Numbered from the stretch's first letter, positions 7,294-15,635 are shown. The stretch is DNA of 34,442 bases from Opitutia bacterium UBA7374 (GCA_002469895.1 DKOA01000026.1:1-34442), one strand, 5' to 3'. The notes: generated from the sequence alone by a model not told the origin. Numbers and translations: made by a program.

Positions 7294-8526
7294 TTGACTG
7301 ATCGTAAAACATTTGACCGCCAGTCCGTACGCGCGGACTTCCCCATTCTTCAAACCGAGGTGCGGGGCAAACCGCTGACCTATCTGGATAATGCGGCCAC
7401 CGGGCAAAAGCCGAACGCGGTAATCGAAGCGCTCAATGATTACTATGCCGCAGAGAATTCCAACATTCATCGCGGCGTACACTATCTAAGTGAGATGGCA
7501 ACTGACGCCTATGAAGCAACCCGTGCAAAACTAGCCGGTTTCCTGCATTTGCCGGACCCCGATGAAATCATCTTCACGCGGGGAGCGACAGAGAGTATCA
7601 ACCTGATCGCTCATGGCTTTACCGAGACGATTCTCCAACCCGGTGATGAAGTCCTGATCACCCACATGGAGCACCACGCTAATATCGTTCCCTGGCAGAT
7701 CGCTTGTCAGCGAACGGGTGCAGAATTAAAAATCGTTCCGGTCGATGACCGGGGTGTCCTCGATATGGAGGCGTATAGTCGCCTGCTCAATGAGCGGACA
7801 AAGCTCGTTTCGGTCGTCCATTGTTCGAACTCTTTGGGAACGATTAACCCGGTTAAAGAAATTATCGCACAGGCCCATGCGATCGATGTGCCAGTACTTA
7901 TTGACGGCGCCCAGAGTGTGCCCCACGCACCGGTGGATGTAGCCGAATTGGGCTGCGATTTCTTCGTCTTCTCCGGTCACAAGATTTTCGGTCCGACCGG
8001 GATCGGCGTTCTTTGGGGGCGCCGTGAATGGCTCGAGCGGTTCCCTCCGTATCAGAGTGGCGGTGATATGATCGAGCGGGTCGACTTTGATGGAACGACA
8101 TACAAAGCCATCCCCGGAAAGTTCGAGGCGGGTACGCCGCACATTGCCGGAGTCATTGGCTTGTCGGCGGCGATTGACTATCTCGACAATCTGGATCGTG
8201 ACGGCGCATTGGCTCACGAACAGGCTCTCCTCGAAACGGCTACGGAAAAGCTCTCGGCCATCGAGGGGCTTCGTATCCTTGGCACCGCACCGCATAAGGC
8301 GGCGGTTCTGTCTTTCCTGATCGACGGGATCCACCCGCATGACATCGGCACCTTTTTAGACGCAGACGGGGTGGCTATCCGCGCCGGGCACCATTGCACC
8401 CAGCCATTGCTCAAGCGCTACGGCGTGCCGGCAACCGCCCGCGCTTCCTTTGCCTTCTATAATGATTTTGCGGATGTGGATCGGCTGGCCGAGGCGGTTC
8501 TCCGGATGCAGCGCTTCTTCGGCTAA
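7294..8526 (+). CDS. sufS: Cysteine desulfurase SufS
   Basis: A PLP enzyme that takes sulfur from cysteine and passes it as persulfide, here probably to SufU. It is 410 aa, typical of SufS. Landmarks are YLDNAATGQKP (30-40), the PLP region SGHKIFGPTGIGVLWG with Lys230, and the catalytic loop RAGHHCTQP with Cys368. There is no in-frame ATG before residue 69, so the start is most likely the TTG at 7294. A GGAGA at 7278-7282 lies 11 bases upstream. It sits between the A-type carrier gene and sufU (28-base gap). The scaffold genes sufB, sufC and sufD are not in the window. Confidence 0.96.
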   Translation: MTDRKTFDRQSVRADFPILQTEVRGKPLTYLDNAATGQKPNAVIEALNDYYAAENSNIHRGVHYLSEMATDAYEATRAKLAGFLHLPDPDEIIFTRGATESINLIAHGFTETILQPGDEVLITHMEHHANIVPWQIACQRTGAELKIVPVDDRGVLDMEAYSRLLNERTKLVSVVHCSNSLGTINPVKEIIAQAHAIDVPVLIDGAQSVPHAPVDVAELGCDFFVFSGHKIFGPTGIGVLWGRREWLERFPPYQSGGDMIERVDFDGTTYKAIPGKFEAGTPHIAGVIGLSAAIDYLDNLDRDGALAHEQALLETATEKLSAIEGLRILGTAPHKAAVLSFLIDGIHPHDIGTFLDADGVAIRAGHHCTQPLLKRYGVPATARASFAFYNDFADVDRLAEAVLRMQRFFG

Positions 8527-8554
8527 TCACAAAACCTCCGGGGCGACTCCCTTC

Positions 8555-9025
8555 ATGAGCGGCGATCCTCTTCAGCAACTGTATCAGGACATTTTGCTTG
8601 ATCACAACAAGCGACCCCGACACTACGGCTTGCTCGTGCAGCACAGTCACCACGCCGAAGGCTACAATCCGCTTTGCGGTGATCGAATGGAGCTGACCCT
8701 GCAGTTGGAGGGGGACCGGATCACCGATGCCGGCTTCGAAGCGGCCGCCTGCGCAATCTGCCAAGCTTCTGCATCGATTATGACCGAGTCCCTGCCGGGC
8801 AAAAGTCTTGCCGAGGTTGCCCAACTGGAAGCCCGCATGCAAAGCTTACTGGAAGACAAAGAGACGACCGATCCGGAGGCCGACGGCGATTTGGCGGCCC
8901 TTGCCGGGGTCAGTCAATTTCCCGCCAGAATCAAGTGTGCAACGCTCCCTTGGCACACTTTTAAGCGAGCGCTCAAGCAGGAGACGGGCGGGGATCATGA
9001 TCTCGGCGCCGCACAAACCGAATGA
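8555..9025 (+). CDS. sufU: SufU-type Fe-S assembly / sulfur-acceptor protein
   Basis: A 156-aa protein of the IscU/SufU family. The conserved ligands are visible: Cys41 and Asp43 in NPLCGD, Cys66/Cys69 in ACAICQAS, and Cys128 in RIKCATLPW. The spacing between the middle and last Cys is longer than in IscU, as in SufU, which accepts sulfur from SufS through a zinc site. An adjacent sufS supports this. The ATG at 8555 gives the family N-terminus LYQDILLDHNKRPRHYG. Its last 53 bases overlap the 3' end of lgt on the opposite strand. Confidence 0.93.
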   Translation: MSGDPLQQLYQDILLDHNKRPRHYGLLVQHSHHAEGYNPLCGDRMELTLQLEGDRITDAGFEAAACAICQASASIMTESLPGKSLAEVAQLEARMQSLLEDKETTDPEADGDLAALAGVSQFPARIKCATLPWHTFKRALKQETGGDHDLGAAQTE

Positions 9026-9830
9026 TCAGTGCTCCGAGGACGATCAAGAAAAGTGAGTAGAACTGTCCGCGGCTGAGATTGAGGATGAGCGGGGCATCGG
9101 GCTGACGGAAAATTTCTCCGATAATACGTACCACTCCATAGCCGAGCAAGAATTCGCCACCGATTTGGCCGGCGGGAGTCCGGCAACACCAGTACCGCCA
9201 TTGTGTGTAGGCGAGGAGCAGACCCCCCTCCAGAGCCGCTTCGTAGAGTTGTGAGGCGTGACGCGGTTGCGGGCCGTAATAGCCGGTCGCCGCATCGTAG
9301 GCCGCCGGACTACTGGGAAATAGTACGGCATAGCGGAACTCAGTTACCCGGCCCCAGAGTTCCCCATTGATGAAGTTTGCAATGCGACCAAAAAACAGCC
9401 CGATCGGTGTGACCGTGGCCAGCGCATCGCCTAGTTTAAAGAACCCGCAGGGGTGACGACGGACAAACCAAACCAGCGCAATAATCACTCCGACAAAACC
9501 GCCGTGACTTGCCATCCCTCCCTGATCCACCCGCACAAGCGTCCATGGATTTTCTACAAAAAGCGCAAAATCATAGAGCAGTACATAGCCCAGTCGCCCG
9601 CCCGCCAGAACGCCAATCACAATGGCCGTCATAAGGGTGGAGCGCTGGTCCGCATCGAGCGACAATCGCCCCGCTCGATGGTAGAGCCGAAGAAAAAACC
9701 AGGCGCCCAAAAAACCGAGTAAATAGGCCAAGCCATAATAGCGGATGCCTTCTATCCCCAGTGGGTTCTCTGGAAAACGCAGGAGAAAGGGACTCAGGTC
9801 ATGGATCCAATACTGGTCTGGCGGAGTCAT
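8973..9830 (-). CDS. lgt: Phosphatidylglycerol--prolipoprotein diacylglyceryl transferase
   Basis: An inner-membrane enzyme that attaches diacylglycerol to the lipobox cysteine of prolipoproteins. It is 285 aa with about seven hydrophobic segments. The N-terminal IRYYGLAYLLGF is typical. DQGGMASHGGFVG carries the conserved His (about 109). The Lgt signature GRIANFINGELWGR lies at about 148-161, and RHASQLYEA follows. The C-terminal tail is Arg-rich (RRRDHDPR), consistent with a cytoplasmic end. The gene converges on sufU with a 53-base overlap and is divergent from the LysM gene at 9942. The window encodes at least one lipoprotein substrate (21248-21508). Confidence 0.96.
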   Translation of the reverse strand: MTPPDQYWIHDLSPFLLRFPENPLGIEGIRYYGLAYLLGFLGAWFFLRLYHRAGRLSLDADQRSTLMTAIVIGVLAGGRLGYVLLYDFALFVENPWTLVRVDQGGMASHGGFVGVIIALVWFVRRHPCGFFKLGDALATVTPIGLFFGRIANFINGELWGRVTEFRYAVLFPSSPAAYDAATGYYGPQPRHASQLYEAALEGGLLLAYTQWRYWCCRTPAGQIGGEFLLGYGVVRIIGEIFRQPDAPLILNLSRGQFYSLFLIVLGALIIRFVRRRDHDPRPSPA

Positions 9831-9941
9831 TCATATTATGCAAAGCGCAAACCCGGAGGTCTGGCAATCTCTATGCATCGACCGTTCAAATCCTTCTGGC
9901 TTTGACATTTTCCTGACCACCCCAATTCTCCCCTGTAGAAA

Positions 9942-10532
9942 ATGATTCAATTACTTCGTCGGACGCTAAAAATTACCGCAGTCAGCGTACTGGCGGTTGC
10001 CGCTTCGGCCTCCGCGCAAACTGATTTGCGCGTCTCTGTGGCCGATATGAAACAAGACTTGGCTTCCCTCTTGCATCAGGTCAAGAGCCTGCGTCTTGAG
10101 GTCGAGCAACTACGTGCGGAAAATGCCCGTCTTGCCCGGTCGCAATCCGGAGAGCGTACACGGTCAGATTTACTCGCAGCGATCGAGGCTCTCCGTACGG
10201 CTTACAAACAGGCCGATGAAGCGCAAAAGCAATCGATTCTGGCCGAAGTGAATCGCCAGATGCAGGCCTTTGCCAAAGAGACGCAGGCAGCGGTTCAGGC
10301 AGTGGTCGGCGTTGTCAGTAGCCGTCCGGCTACGCCCGCACCGCCGGTAAACTTTTCCCAAGACTACCCGAAGACCGGAAAGACCTATGTTGTCCGTTCC
10401 GGAGATACGCTTAGTAAGATTGCCCGCCAGCATGGATCGAGTATAAAGCACATCCAGAACGCCAACAAGATCGCCAACCCGTCGCGCGACCTACAGGTCG
10501 GTCAAACTATCTTTATTCCTATTGCCCCGTAA
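9942..10532 (+). CDS. Exported coiled-coil protein with C-terminal LysM domain
   Basis: A 196-aa protein. The N-terminal basic residues and hydrophobic stretch (about 9-24, ending ASASAQ) form a signal peptide, likely cut after SASA. A heptad-like coiled coil follows (about 28-70, VADMKQDLASLLHQVKSLR and on), then a helical region, a short Pro-rich linker (TPAPPV) and a LysM domain (about 147-194) with YVVRSGDTLSKIARQ and DLQVGQTIFIP. It likely binds peptidoglycan in the periplasm. The stop is two bases before the parB start, so the two are probably translated together, though a functional tie to chromosome segregation is not established. Confidence 0.88.
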   Translation: MIQLLRRTLKITAVSVLAVAASASAQTDLRVSVADMKQDLASLLHQVKSLRLEVEQLRAENARLARSQSGERTRSDLLAAIEALRTAYKQADEAQKQSILAEVNRQMQAFAKETQAAVQAVVGVVSSRPATPAPPVNFSQDYPKTGKTYVVRSGDTLSKIARQHGSSIKHIQNANKIANPSRDLQVGQTIFIPIAP

Positions 10533-10534
10533 CT

Positions 10535-11500
10535 ATGAGCCCAAAAAGTAGACTTGGACGAGGCCTCGGCGGCCTTATTGATGGAGCCGCTGCGCCGACC
10601 CCGCCTGCCGCCCCGGAAGAAACCCCATCGAAGGCCTCCCCGGCTACACCCGCCCCTCAAAAAACCGCTCCTCCGGCAAAGGCCAAAGCTGCCGCCGAGA
10701 GTGACGGCTTACGCGAACTCTCGGTCAAAGACATCGTGCCCAATCCGCACCAACCAAGGCGCGAGATCGACCCCCGGCTGATCAAGGAATTAGCTCGCAG
10801 TATTCGTTCGGAAGGGCTTCTCCAGCCGATCGTTGTGCGTGCCAAGGGCAAGCGTTTTGAACTCATTGCCGGCGAGCGCCGGCTGCGTGCTTTCAAGCAA
10901 CTCGAACGAAAGAAGATCCCGGCCCGTATTATTGAAGCGGGGGATGCTTCCTCGGCGAGTCTCGCGCTAATCGAAAACCTGCAACGGGAGAATCTCAACC
11001 CGGTCGACGAGGCTCTCGGCTATGCCAGCCTGATTCGTGACTTTGGTCTAACCCAGGAGGCCGCTGCCGAACGTGTCGGTAAGGGCCGCGCCACGGTGGC
11101 CAATGCGATGCGCCTCTTGTCTCTGGATTCTGAAATTCAGGGATACCTCAGCCGCCGGCTCCTCTCTACCGGGCATGCCAAGGTGCTTCTTGCTTTGGAG
11201 GATGATGAGCACCGCCGCCTCCTTGCCCGTCGGATTATCGAGAGCGGCATGAGCGTGCGCCAAGCTGAAACCGAAGTCACCAATTTAAAGAAGCAACCCG
11301 GCAGCGCCTCCGGCAAAAATGGACGTACCGCTCCGGCAGCCGAGGAGACTGCCCTGCGGGATCTGGAAAAGCGTATCAGTGAGCATCTCAATGCCCGCGC
11401 TTCTCTGAAGCATGGTGCGAAAAAAGGAAAACTGACGATCGAGTATCTCGGCAATGATGACCTCGACCGCATCCTCGAAAAACTGGGGCTAACCAGCTAA
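10535..11500 (+). CDS. parB: Chromosome-partitioning protein ParB
   Basis: A 321-aa ParB/Spo0J family protein that binds parS, spreads as a CTP-dependent clamp and works with ParA. It has the N-terminal ParA-stimulating patch RLGRGLGGLI (about 6-15), a Pro/Ala-rich linker, and the ParB core with VPNPHQPRRE, the CTP-binding ELIAGERRLRAF and IENLQRENLNPVDEA. The helix-turn-helix region includes LTQEAAAERVGKGRATVAN, and a C-terminal dimer domain follows. parA is not in the window, and I saw no canonical parS palindrome here. It begins two bases after the LysM gene without a clear Shine-Dalgarno sequence. Confidence 0.95.
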   Translation: MSPKSRLGRGLGGLIDGAAAPTPPAAPEETPSKASPATPAPQKTAPPAKAKAAAESDGLRELSVKDIVPNPHQPRREIDPRLIKELARSIRSEGLLQPIVVRAKGKRFELIAGERRLRAFKQLERKKIPARIIEAGDASSASLALIENLQRENLNPVDEALGYASLIRDFGLTQEAAAERVGKGRATVANAMRLLSLDSEIQGYLSRRLLSTGHAKVLLALEDDEHRRLLARRIIESGMSVRQAETEVTNLKKQPGSASGKNGRTAPAAEETALRDLEKRISEHLNARASLKHGAKKGKLTIEYLGNDDLDRILEKLGLTS

Positions 11501-11517
11501 CCTCTGACTGACGACCG

Positions 11518-11988
11518 ATGCAATACTGGCTGATGAAATCCGAGCCCGACGTCTTCTCCTTCGAAGACCTCAAGCAGCGTCCCGGTCAGCGGGAACCCTG
11601 GGACGGCGTGCGCAACTACCAGGCCCGCAACTTTATGCGCGATGCGATGAAGCCTGGCGATCGCGTGCTCTTCTATCACTCCAATACCAAGCCGCCGGGT
11701 GTTGCCGGTATTGCTGAAATTGCCAGCGAACCATACCCCGATCCCACGGCTTTTGACCCTTCTTCGAAGTACCACGATCCGAAGAGCGATCCGGAGAAGC
11801 CCCGATGGATTTTGGTCGATGTCAAGTTCTCTGCCGATGTCGCTCGACTCGTCTCACTCGATGAGATGAAGGCCATGCCGGAGCTGGCAGAAATGCGCGT
11901 TCTCCAGCGCGGCAACCGACTCTCGATTACACCTGTTACCGAGTCCGAGTTTCAAGCGATTGCCAAGGCAGCCGGCGCTACTCTGTAG
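11518..11988 (+). CDS. EVE domain protein
   Basis: A 156-aa single-domain EVE (PUA-like) protein. The family start YWLMKSEPDVFSFEDL, WDGVRNYQARNFMRD, GDRVLFYHSN, GVAGIAEI and the closing LSITPVTESEF are all present. EVE domains read modified bases in DNA or RNA; bacterial members are inferred to act on modified nucleic acids or tRNA. It starts 17 bases after parB, in the same direction. Its last 11 bases overlap the 3' end of the small membrane protein gene on the other strand. Confidence 0.92.
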   Translation: MQYWLMKSEPDVFSFEDLKQRPGQREPWDGVRNYQARNFMRDAMKPGDRVLFYHSNTKPPGVAGIAEIASEPYPDPTAFDPSSKYHDPKSDPEKPRWILVDVKFSADVARLVSLDEMKAMPELAEMRVLQRGNRLSITPVTESEFQAIAKAAGATL

Positions 11989-12139
11989 TCGTTTCGGGGA
12001 GCGTCTCTGCGCCTCCGTCAGGGGACGGTTTCTCCGTCTCTGGGCGCAGCGAAAAGACGCACAGAGTAGAGAGTACGGCGAGGGCTAGGAGGACGACGCC
12101 GAGGAGCCAGCCTTTTGGCGTGATGGGTTGTTTGTTCAT
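11978..12139 (-). CDS. Small single-pass membrane protein, 53 aa
   Basis: A short frame with ATG at 12139, 13 bases after the nspC stop and in the same direction. The product has a short basic N-terminus, one strong hydrophobic helix (about 12-31, WLLGVVLLALAVLSTLCVFS) and a Pro/Glu/Thr-rich tail. No good Shine-Dalgarno sequence precedes the ATG. Its position after nspC suggests translation from the nspC mRNA. No family was recognised. It could be a signal-anchored small protein, or the frame may be fortuitous, but the clean membrane helix favours it being real. Confidence 0.6.
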   Translation of the reverse strand: MNKQPITPKGWLLGVVLLALAVLSTLCVFSLRPETEKPSPDGGAETLPETTTE

Positions 12140-12152
12140 GGTTGGCGAGTGT

Positions 12153-13358
12153 TTAGGAGAGTCGTTCGGCGTAGTCTGTATAGCCGAAGGTGCGAATGGT
12201 GCGGAGGCCTGCTTCGGCACTGTGCAGGCAAATAGAGGGAAGCGGCACACCATTGAAAGTCGTATTCTTGACCATCGTATAGTGGGCCATGTCAAGGAGT
12301 ACCAATCGTTGCCCCGGTTGCAATGCCTGCTCAAAAGAATAGTCACCGATGACATCGCCCGCGAGGCAGGAGGGGCCGCCAATCCGGTAGTTATGGGGAT
12401 GTTCATCGGGATGGCCCGCGCCGAGGATGTTGGGCCGGTAGGGCATCTCTAGAACATCGGGCATGTGGCAGGTCGCCGAAGCGTCGAGTATAGCCGTGCG
12501 CAGACCGCCCGACTCCAGAATATCCAGTACTGTGGCGACGAGTACTCCGCAATGGAGCGCTACGGCTTCACCCGGTTCGAGGTAGACGTCCACATTATAG
12601 CGTTCACGGAATCGGCGAAGGATGCGGCAGAGCCGTTTCACGTCATAGCCCGGACGGGTAATATGGTGCCCCCCTCCGAAATTCAGCCAGCGCAGGCCGG
12701 GCAACAAGTCACCGAACTTCTCTTCAAAAGCCGCTGCTGTATGTTCCAATGCATCCGCGTCCTGTTCGCAGAGAGTGTGAAAGTGCAGCCCGTCCAAGTG
12801 CTCCAGCCAGTCACTTGGCAGCTCTGAACCAGCCGCATCGAGAGCCGCCCGGGTCGTGCCCAGTCGCGAACCCGGAGCGCAGGGGTCGTAGAGCTCGGTT
12901 GCGCCCTCCGAGTGCTCCGGATTGACCCGTAAGCCGATCTGTGGACCATCCGGCTTGCGTTGATCCAGTCCACGGGCCAGTTGCCCGGGCGAGTTAAATA
13001 CAATTGTGTGGGCGAAGTCGGTCAGCTCCGCCAAGTCTTTTTCTGTAAAGGCCGGACTATAGACATGCACCTCTTTGCCAAAATACTGTTGGCCGAGGCG
13101 TGCCTCGTGCAGGCCGCTCGCCGTCACGCCACTCAAGTGCTTGGCAATTATCGGAAAGGTGGCGTGGCAGGCGAAGCCCTTTAAGGCTAAGAGGATCTTT
13201 GCGCCCGAAGCATCGGCCACCTCTGCGAGGAGACGGCAGTTCGCTTCCAGTTGATCGAGCTGTACGACATAGGCGGGGCTGGGCACTGCATCGTAAGGTA
13301 TGCCGGTTAAACGAGTAAGGCGCTCCGGTGTCAGCGGCGGTGTCGGATCCTGTGCCAT
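12153..13358 (-). CDS. nspC: Carboxynorspermidine / carboxyspermidine decarboxylase
   Basis: A PLP-dependent fold-III decarboxylase of the alternative polyamine pathway, making norspermidine or spermidine from the carboxylated precursor. It is about 401 aa. YVVQLDQLEANCRLL and ILLALKGFACHATFP (PLP Lys about residue 60) are NspC-like. LRVNPEHSEG, SRLGTT, LHFHTLCEQDAD, LNFGGGHHITRPGYD, LEPGEAV, DASATCHMPDVLEMPYRP, and GPSCLAGD with the catalytic Cys follow. The ATG at 13358 has an ideal GGAG five bases upstream (ACGGAGAACATG); the longer TTG-started frame to 13406 is less likely. Its partner carboxy(nor)spermidine dehydrogenase is not in the window. It is divergent from the ABC transporter gene. 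Confidence 0.95.
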   Translation of the reverse strand: MAQDPTPPLTPERLTRLTGIPYDAVPSPAYVVQLDQLEANCRLLAEVADASGAKILLALKGFACHATFPIIAKHLSGVTASGLHEARLGQQYFGKEVHVYSPAFTEKDLAELTDFAHTIVFNSPGQLARGLDQRKPDGPQIGLRVNPEHSEGATELYDPCAPGSRLGTTRAALDAAGSELPSDWLEHLDGLHFHTLCEQDADALEHTAAAFEEKFGDLLPGLRWLNFGGGHHITRPGYDVKRLCRILRRFRERYNVDVYLEPGEAVALHCGVLVATVLDILESGGLRTAILDASATCHMPDVLEMPYRPNILGAGHPDEHPHNYRIGGPSCLAGDVIGDYSFEQALQPGQRLVLLDMAHYTMVKNTTFNGVPLPSICLHSAEAGLRTIRTFGYTDYAERLS

Positions 13359-13436
13359 GTTCTCCGTATTGCTTGGAAGTCTTGGGTTGCTCTTTTTCGT
13401 GGCCAAGTGGCCTTGAATTCATTCCATGACGGTAAG

Positions 13437-15125
13437 ATGATTGGTTGCCAAGGTCTTTCCGTCCAAGCCGGACAGCGTGGTCCGAAACTATTGCAGGACG
13501 TTTCCGCAAGTTTTCCGGAAGGGCATCTCAATGCTTTGGTTGGGCCTTCCGGTTGCGGTAAGACCACCTTGTTGAAGGCCTTCCTCGGACTCGTGGCCTC
13601 TGAGGGTGGTTTCTCGCTAGCCAATCAATCGAAAAAGCCGGGGCAGGCGCCCGCTTCAGATCTGGCTTTTGTGCCTCAGTTTAGTGTGGCGCACGACGGT
13701 CTTGGGGTCGAAGAGTCGCTGCGCTATGCTTACAAGTTAACCGTCCGTGAAAATAGGGAAGGGGAGGCAACGATTGCCCGCATTCTTCAACAGACCGGAC
13801 TGGAGGAACACCGGGCCAAGCTGGTCTCCGACTTGTCCGGTGGGCAGACCCGCCGCCTCGGGCTCGCGCTCGAGCTTGTGGGCAACCCGCGTTGTTTGCT
13901 TTGTGATGAGGTGACCTCCGGCCTCGACCCGCTATCAGAGGACCGCATCCTCGCCCTTTTGCGCTCCATTGTGGATTCGCAGGGCAAGACTGTGCTCTGC
14001 ACGATTCACAATCTCGGTAAGCTTCCGGATTTTGATCACATCACTGTCCTTTACGAAGGGCGGCTGGTCTTTCAGGGAGATTTTCCCTCCCTTCAGCGCT
14101 GGTTCGGGATCGAAGATCCTCTGCGCCTCTACCATGCTCTTGACGGCAAGGAGCCGGGCCATTGGGTCGAGCGCTGGGAAGCCGAAGGTGTCGCTCTTCC
14201 GGAGTCGAAGGATGCCGCAATCAGGGAGCACACTCCGGAGACGCCTCCGGTTGCATCTATTCCGGTTGCCCGTCCGGGTGCCTTTTCTCAGTTGTTCACC
14301 CTCCTGCACCGCCGCTACCGTCTCCTCCTGCGTGATACCGGTTACCTTTGGTTGCTCCTCGCCCTGACTATCGGCTTTCCTTGCATCGTGGTCATCTTTG
14401 CGATCAAAGGATTGCCCCAGATCGAGGGCCTCTCACTGCAGCGCTCCGGAAGCTTTATCCAGCAGTTACAGGGGGATCTGCGCTATCAGATGGAGGCCGC
14501 CGAGACTGCTACCCTGGTCACCGGATTGGTCATGTTTCAAGTTGTCCTGCTCACCCTGATGGGAGCCAATAACGGCTCCCGCGAGATTGCCGCCGAGCGC
14601 CGGATTTTCGAGAAGGAACGGCTCAAGGGCCTGCGCTGTTGGGTCTATGGCCTCGCCAAGCTCGTCTTTACCGGGAGTATCGCTCTGGTACAAGGCCTTT
14701 GGATGGCCCTCTTCGTCAAGGTGGTCTGCCAGTTCCCCGGAGCCTACTTTCCACAGTTGTCCATGATGGCCCTTTGCTGCATCGCCATGACTTTTGTCTG
14801 TCTCGGGCTCTCCGCCGTCCTCTCCAGCGCCGAGCGTGCCTCCCTTCTCGGCATTTACCTCGTGGGCTTCCAGTTGCCCCTCTCCGGGGTGGTTCTCGCC
14901 CTGCCCGATGCCGTGGTCTGGATCCTCCGACCCTTAATCAACGCCTACTGGTCCTGGGCCGGCTATTTTGGTTCGATGAAAGACTACCAGGTCTTCGATG
15001 CCTATCGCATGGGTGAACTCTCCTGGCTGCCTGGCCCCTGGCCTGCCGCGATCGCTCTCCTTCTGCACATTGCACTGGGCGTTGCCCTTGTCCTTTTCGG
15101 CGTCCGCCGTAGACGCTGGAACTAG
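13437..15125 (+). CDS. ABCG-type ABC transporter half-molecule (ATPase fused to ABC-2 permease)
   Basis: A 562-aa protein with the nucleotide-binding domain first and the membrane domain second, the White/ABCG order. Walker A GPSGCGKTT is at about 36-44, the Q-loop VPQF near 79-82, the signature LSGGQTRRLGLALE near 133-146, and Walker B LLCDEVTSGLDP near 154-165. A linker of about 100 residues leads to six likely transmembrane segments beginning near 305 (YLWLLLALTIGFPCIVVIF). RRIFEKERLKGLRCWVYGLAKL is typical of ABC-2 permeases of this group. The frame is open from 13407; I prefer the ATG at 13437. The substrate is unknown. Third codon positions are C-rich, in contrast to the genes that follow. 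Confidence 0.9.
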   Translation: MIGCQGLSVQAGQRGPKLLQDVSASFPEGHLNALVGPSGCGKTTLLKAFLGLVASEGGFSLANQSKKPGQAPASDLAFVPQFSVAHDGLGVEESLRYAYKLTVRENREGEATIARILQQTGLEEHRAKLVSDLSGGQTRRLGLALELVGNPRCLLCDEVTSGLDPLSEDRILALLRSIVDSQGKTVLCTIHNLGKLPDFDHITVLYEGRLVFQGDFPSLQRWFGIEDPLRLYHALDGKEPGHWVERWEAEGVALPESKDAAIREHTPETPPVASIPVARPGAFSQLFTLLHRRYRLLLRDTGYLWLLLALTIGFPCIVVIFAIKGLPQIEGLSLQRSGSFIQQLQGDLRYQMEAAETATLVTGLVMFQVVLLTLMGANNGSREIAAERRIFEKERLKGLRCWVYGLAKLVFTGSIALVQGLWMALFVKVVCQFPGAYFPQLSMMALCCIAMTFVCLGLSAVLSSAERASLLGIYLVGFQLPLSGVVLALPDAVVWILRPLINAYWSWAGYFGSMKDYQVFDAYRMGELSWLPGPWPAAIALLLHIALGVALVLFGVRRRRWN

Positions 15126-15239
15126 GGCACAGCATCGCTTTGAGAATCCGGCAAGCGAGGCCTATAAATTATATCTGGTCAATTGGGCGCGACTTTCTTA
15201 TTTTTCTGACGTTGTACTATTTGAAAGCTATACCTGAAG

Positions 15240-15635
15240 ATGCATGAGGTGAACCGAAACTCTGGAAACCGTTCTTATTTATGGACGATAGGCGCGGTCT
15301 TACTGGCGGCTTCCTTGCTCGGAGGGATCGTGCTTTTACGGCAATTCAGCGGGGGCAGGCAGGCCTCTTTGCCGGAGTCGGATTTTGCCGAGGCCCCCTG
15401 TAACTTTTCGGGAAATCGCTACGAATATAAAGGGCGGATTGATCGTCTGCTGGGCTATGAGGCCGGGGTCGGTCGGGTGCTGCTGACGAATTCTACCAAT
15501 AGTGAGTCGCCGGTACCACTCTTTATACCGGAGGATCTGGAGCGCTTTAGTCCGAATCCGGGGCAGGTTTTCCGCTTTCTTCTCTTGGTTGATGGGGACG
15601 GGATTCTTCATGTTGAAAGTTATGAAAAGCTATAA
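15240..15635 (+). CDS. Hypothetical membrane-anchored protein, 131 aa
   Basis: The N-terminus is hydrophilic (about 12 residues) and followed by one hydrophobic helix (about 14-35, YLWTIGAVLLAASLLGGIVLL). A soluble domain of about 95 residues then probably faces the periplasm, including NFSGNRYEYKGRIDRLLGYE and VPLFIPEDLERFSPNPGQVFRFLLLVDGDGIL. That pattern looks like a small beta-rich fold. No known family was recognised. A strong GC-composition change lies just before this gene. The 3' end overlaps the start of the 649-aa protein gene by 14 bases or more, so the two are likely coupled. Confidence 0.7.
   Translation: MHEVNRNSGNRSYLWTIGAVLLAASLLGGIVLLRQFSGGRQASLPESDFAEAPCNFSGNRYEYKGRIDRLLGYEAGVGRVLLTNSTNSESPVPLFIPEDLERFSPNPGQVFRFLLLVDGDGILHVESYEKL

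Noticed and set aside
7726..8340. 204-codon open frame on the minus strand
   Set aside because: It is antisense to sufS, whose active-site motifs are unbroken across the region; the product is Arg-rich and featureless.
13057..13509. 150-codon minus-strand frame across the nspC-ABC intergenic gap
   Set aside because: It overlaps nspC in another frame and spans the divergent promoter region; no family features.
15130..15175. Inverted repeat TCGCTT/AAGCGA after the ABC transporter gene as a terminator
   Set aside because: The loop is 12 bases long and no T tract follows.
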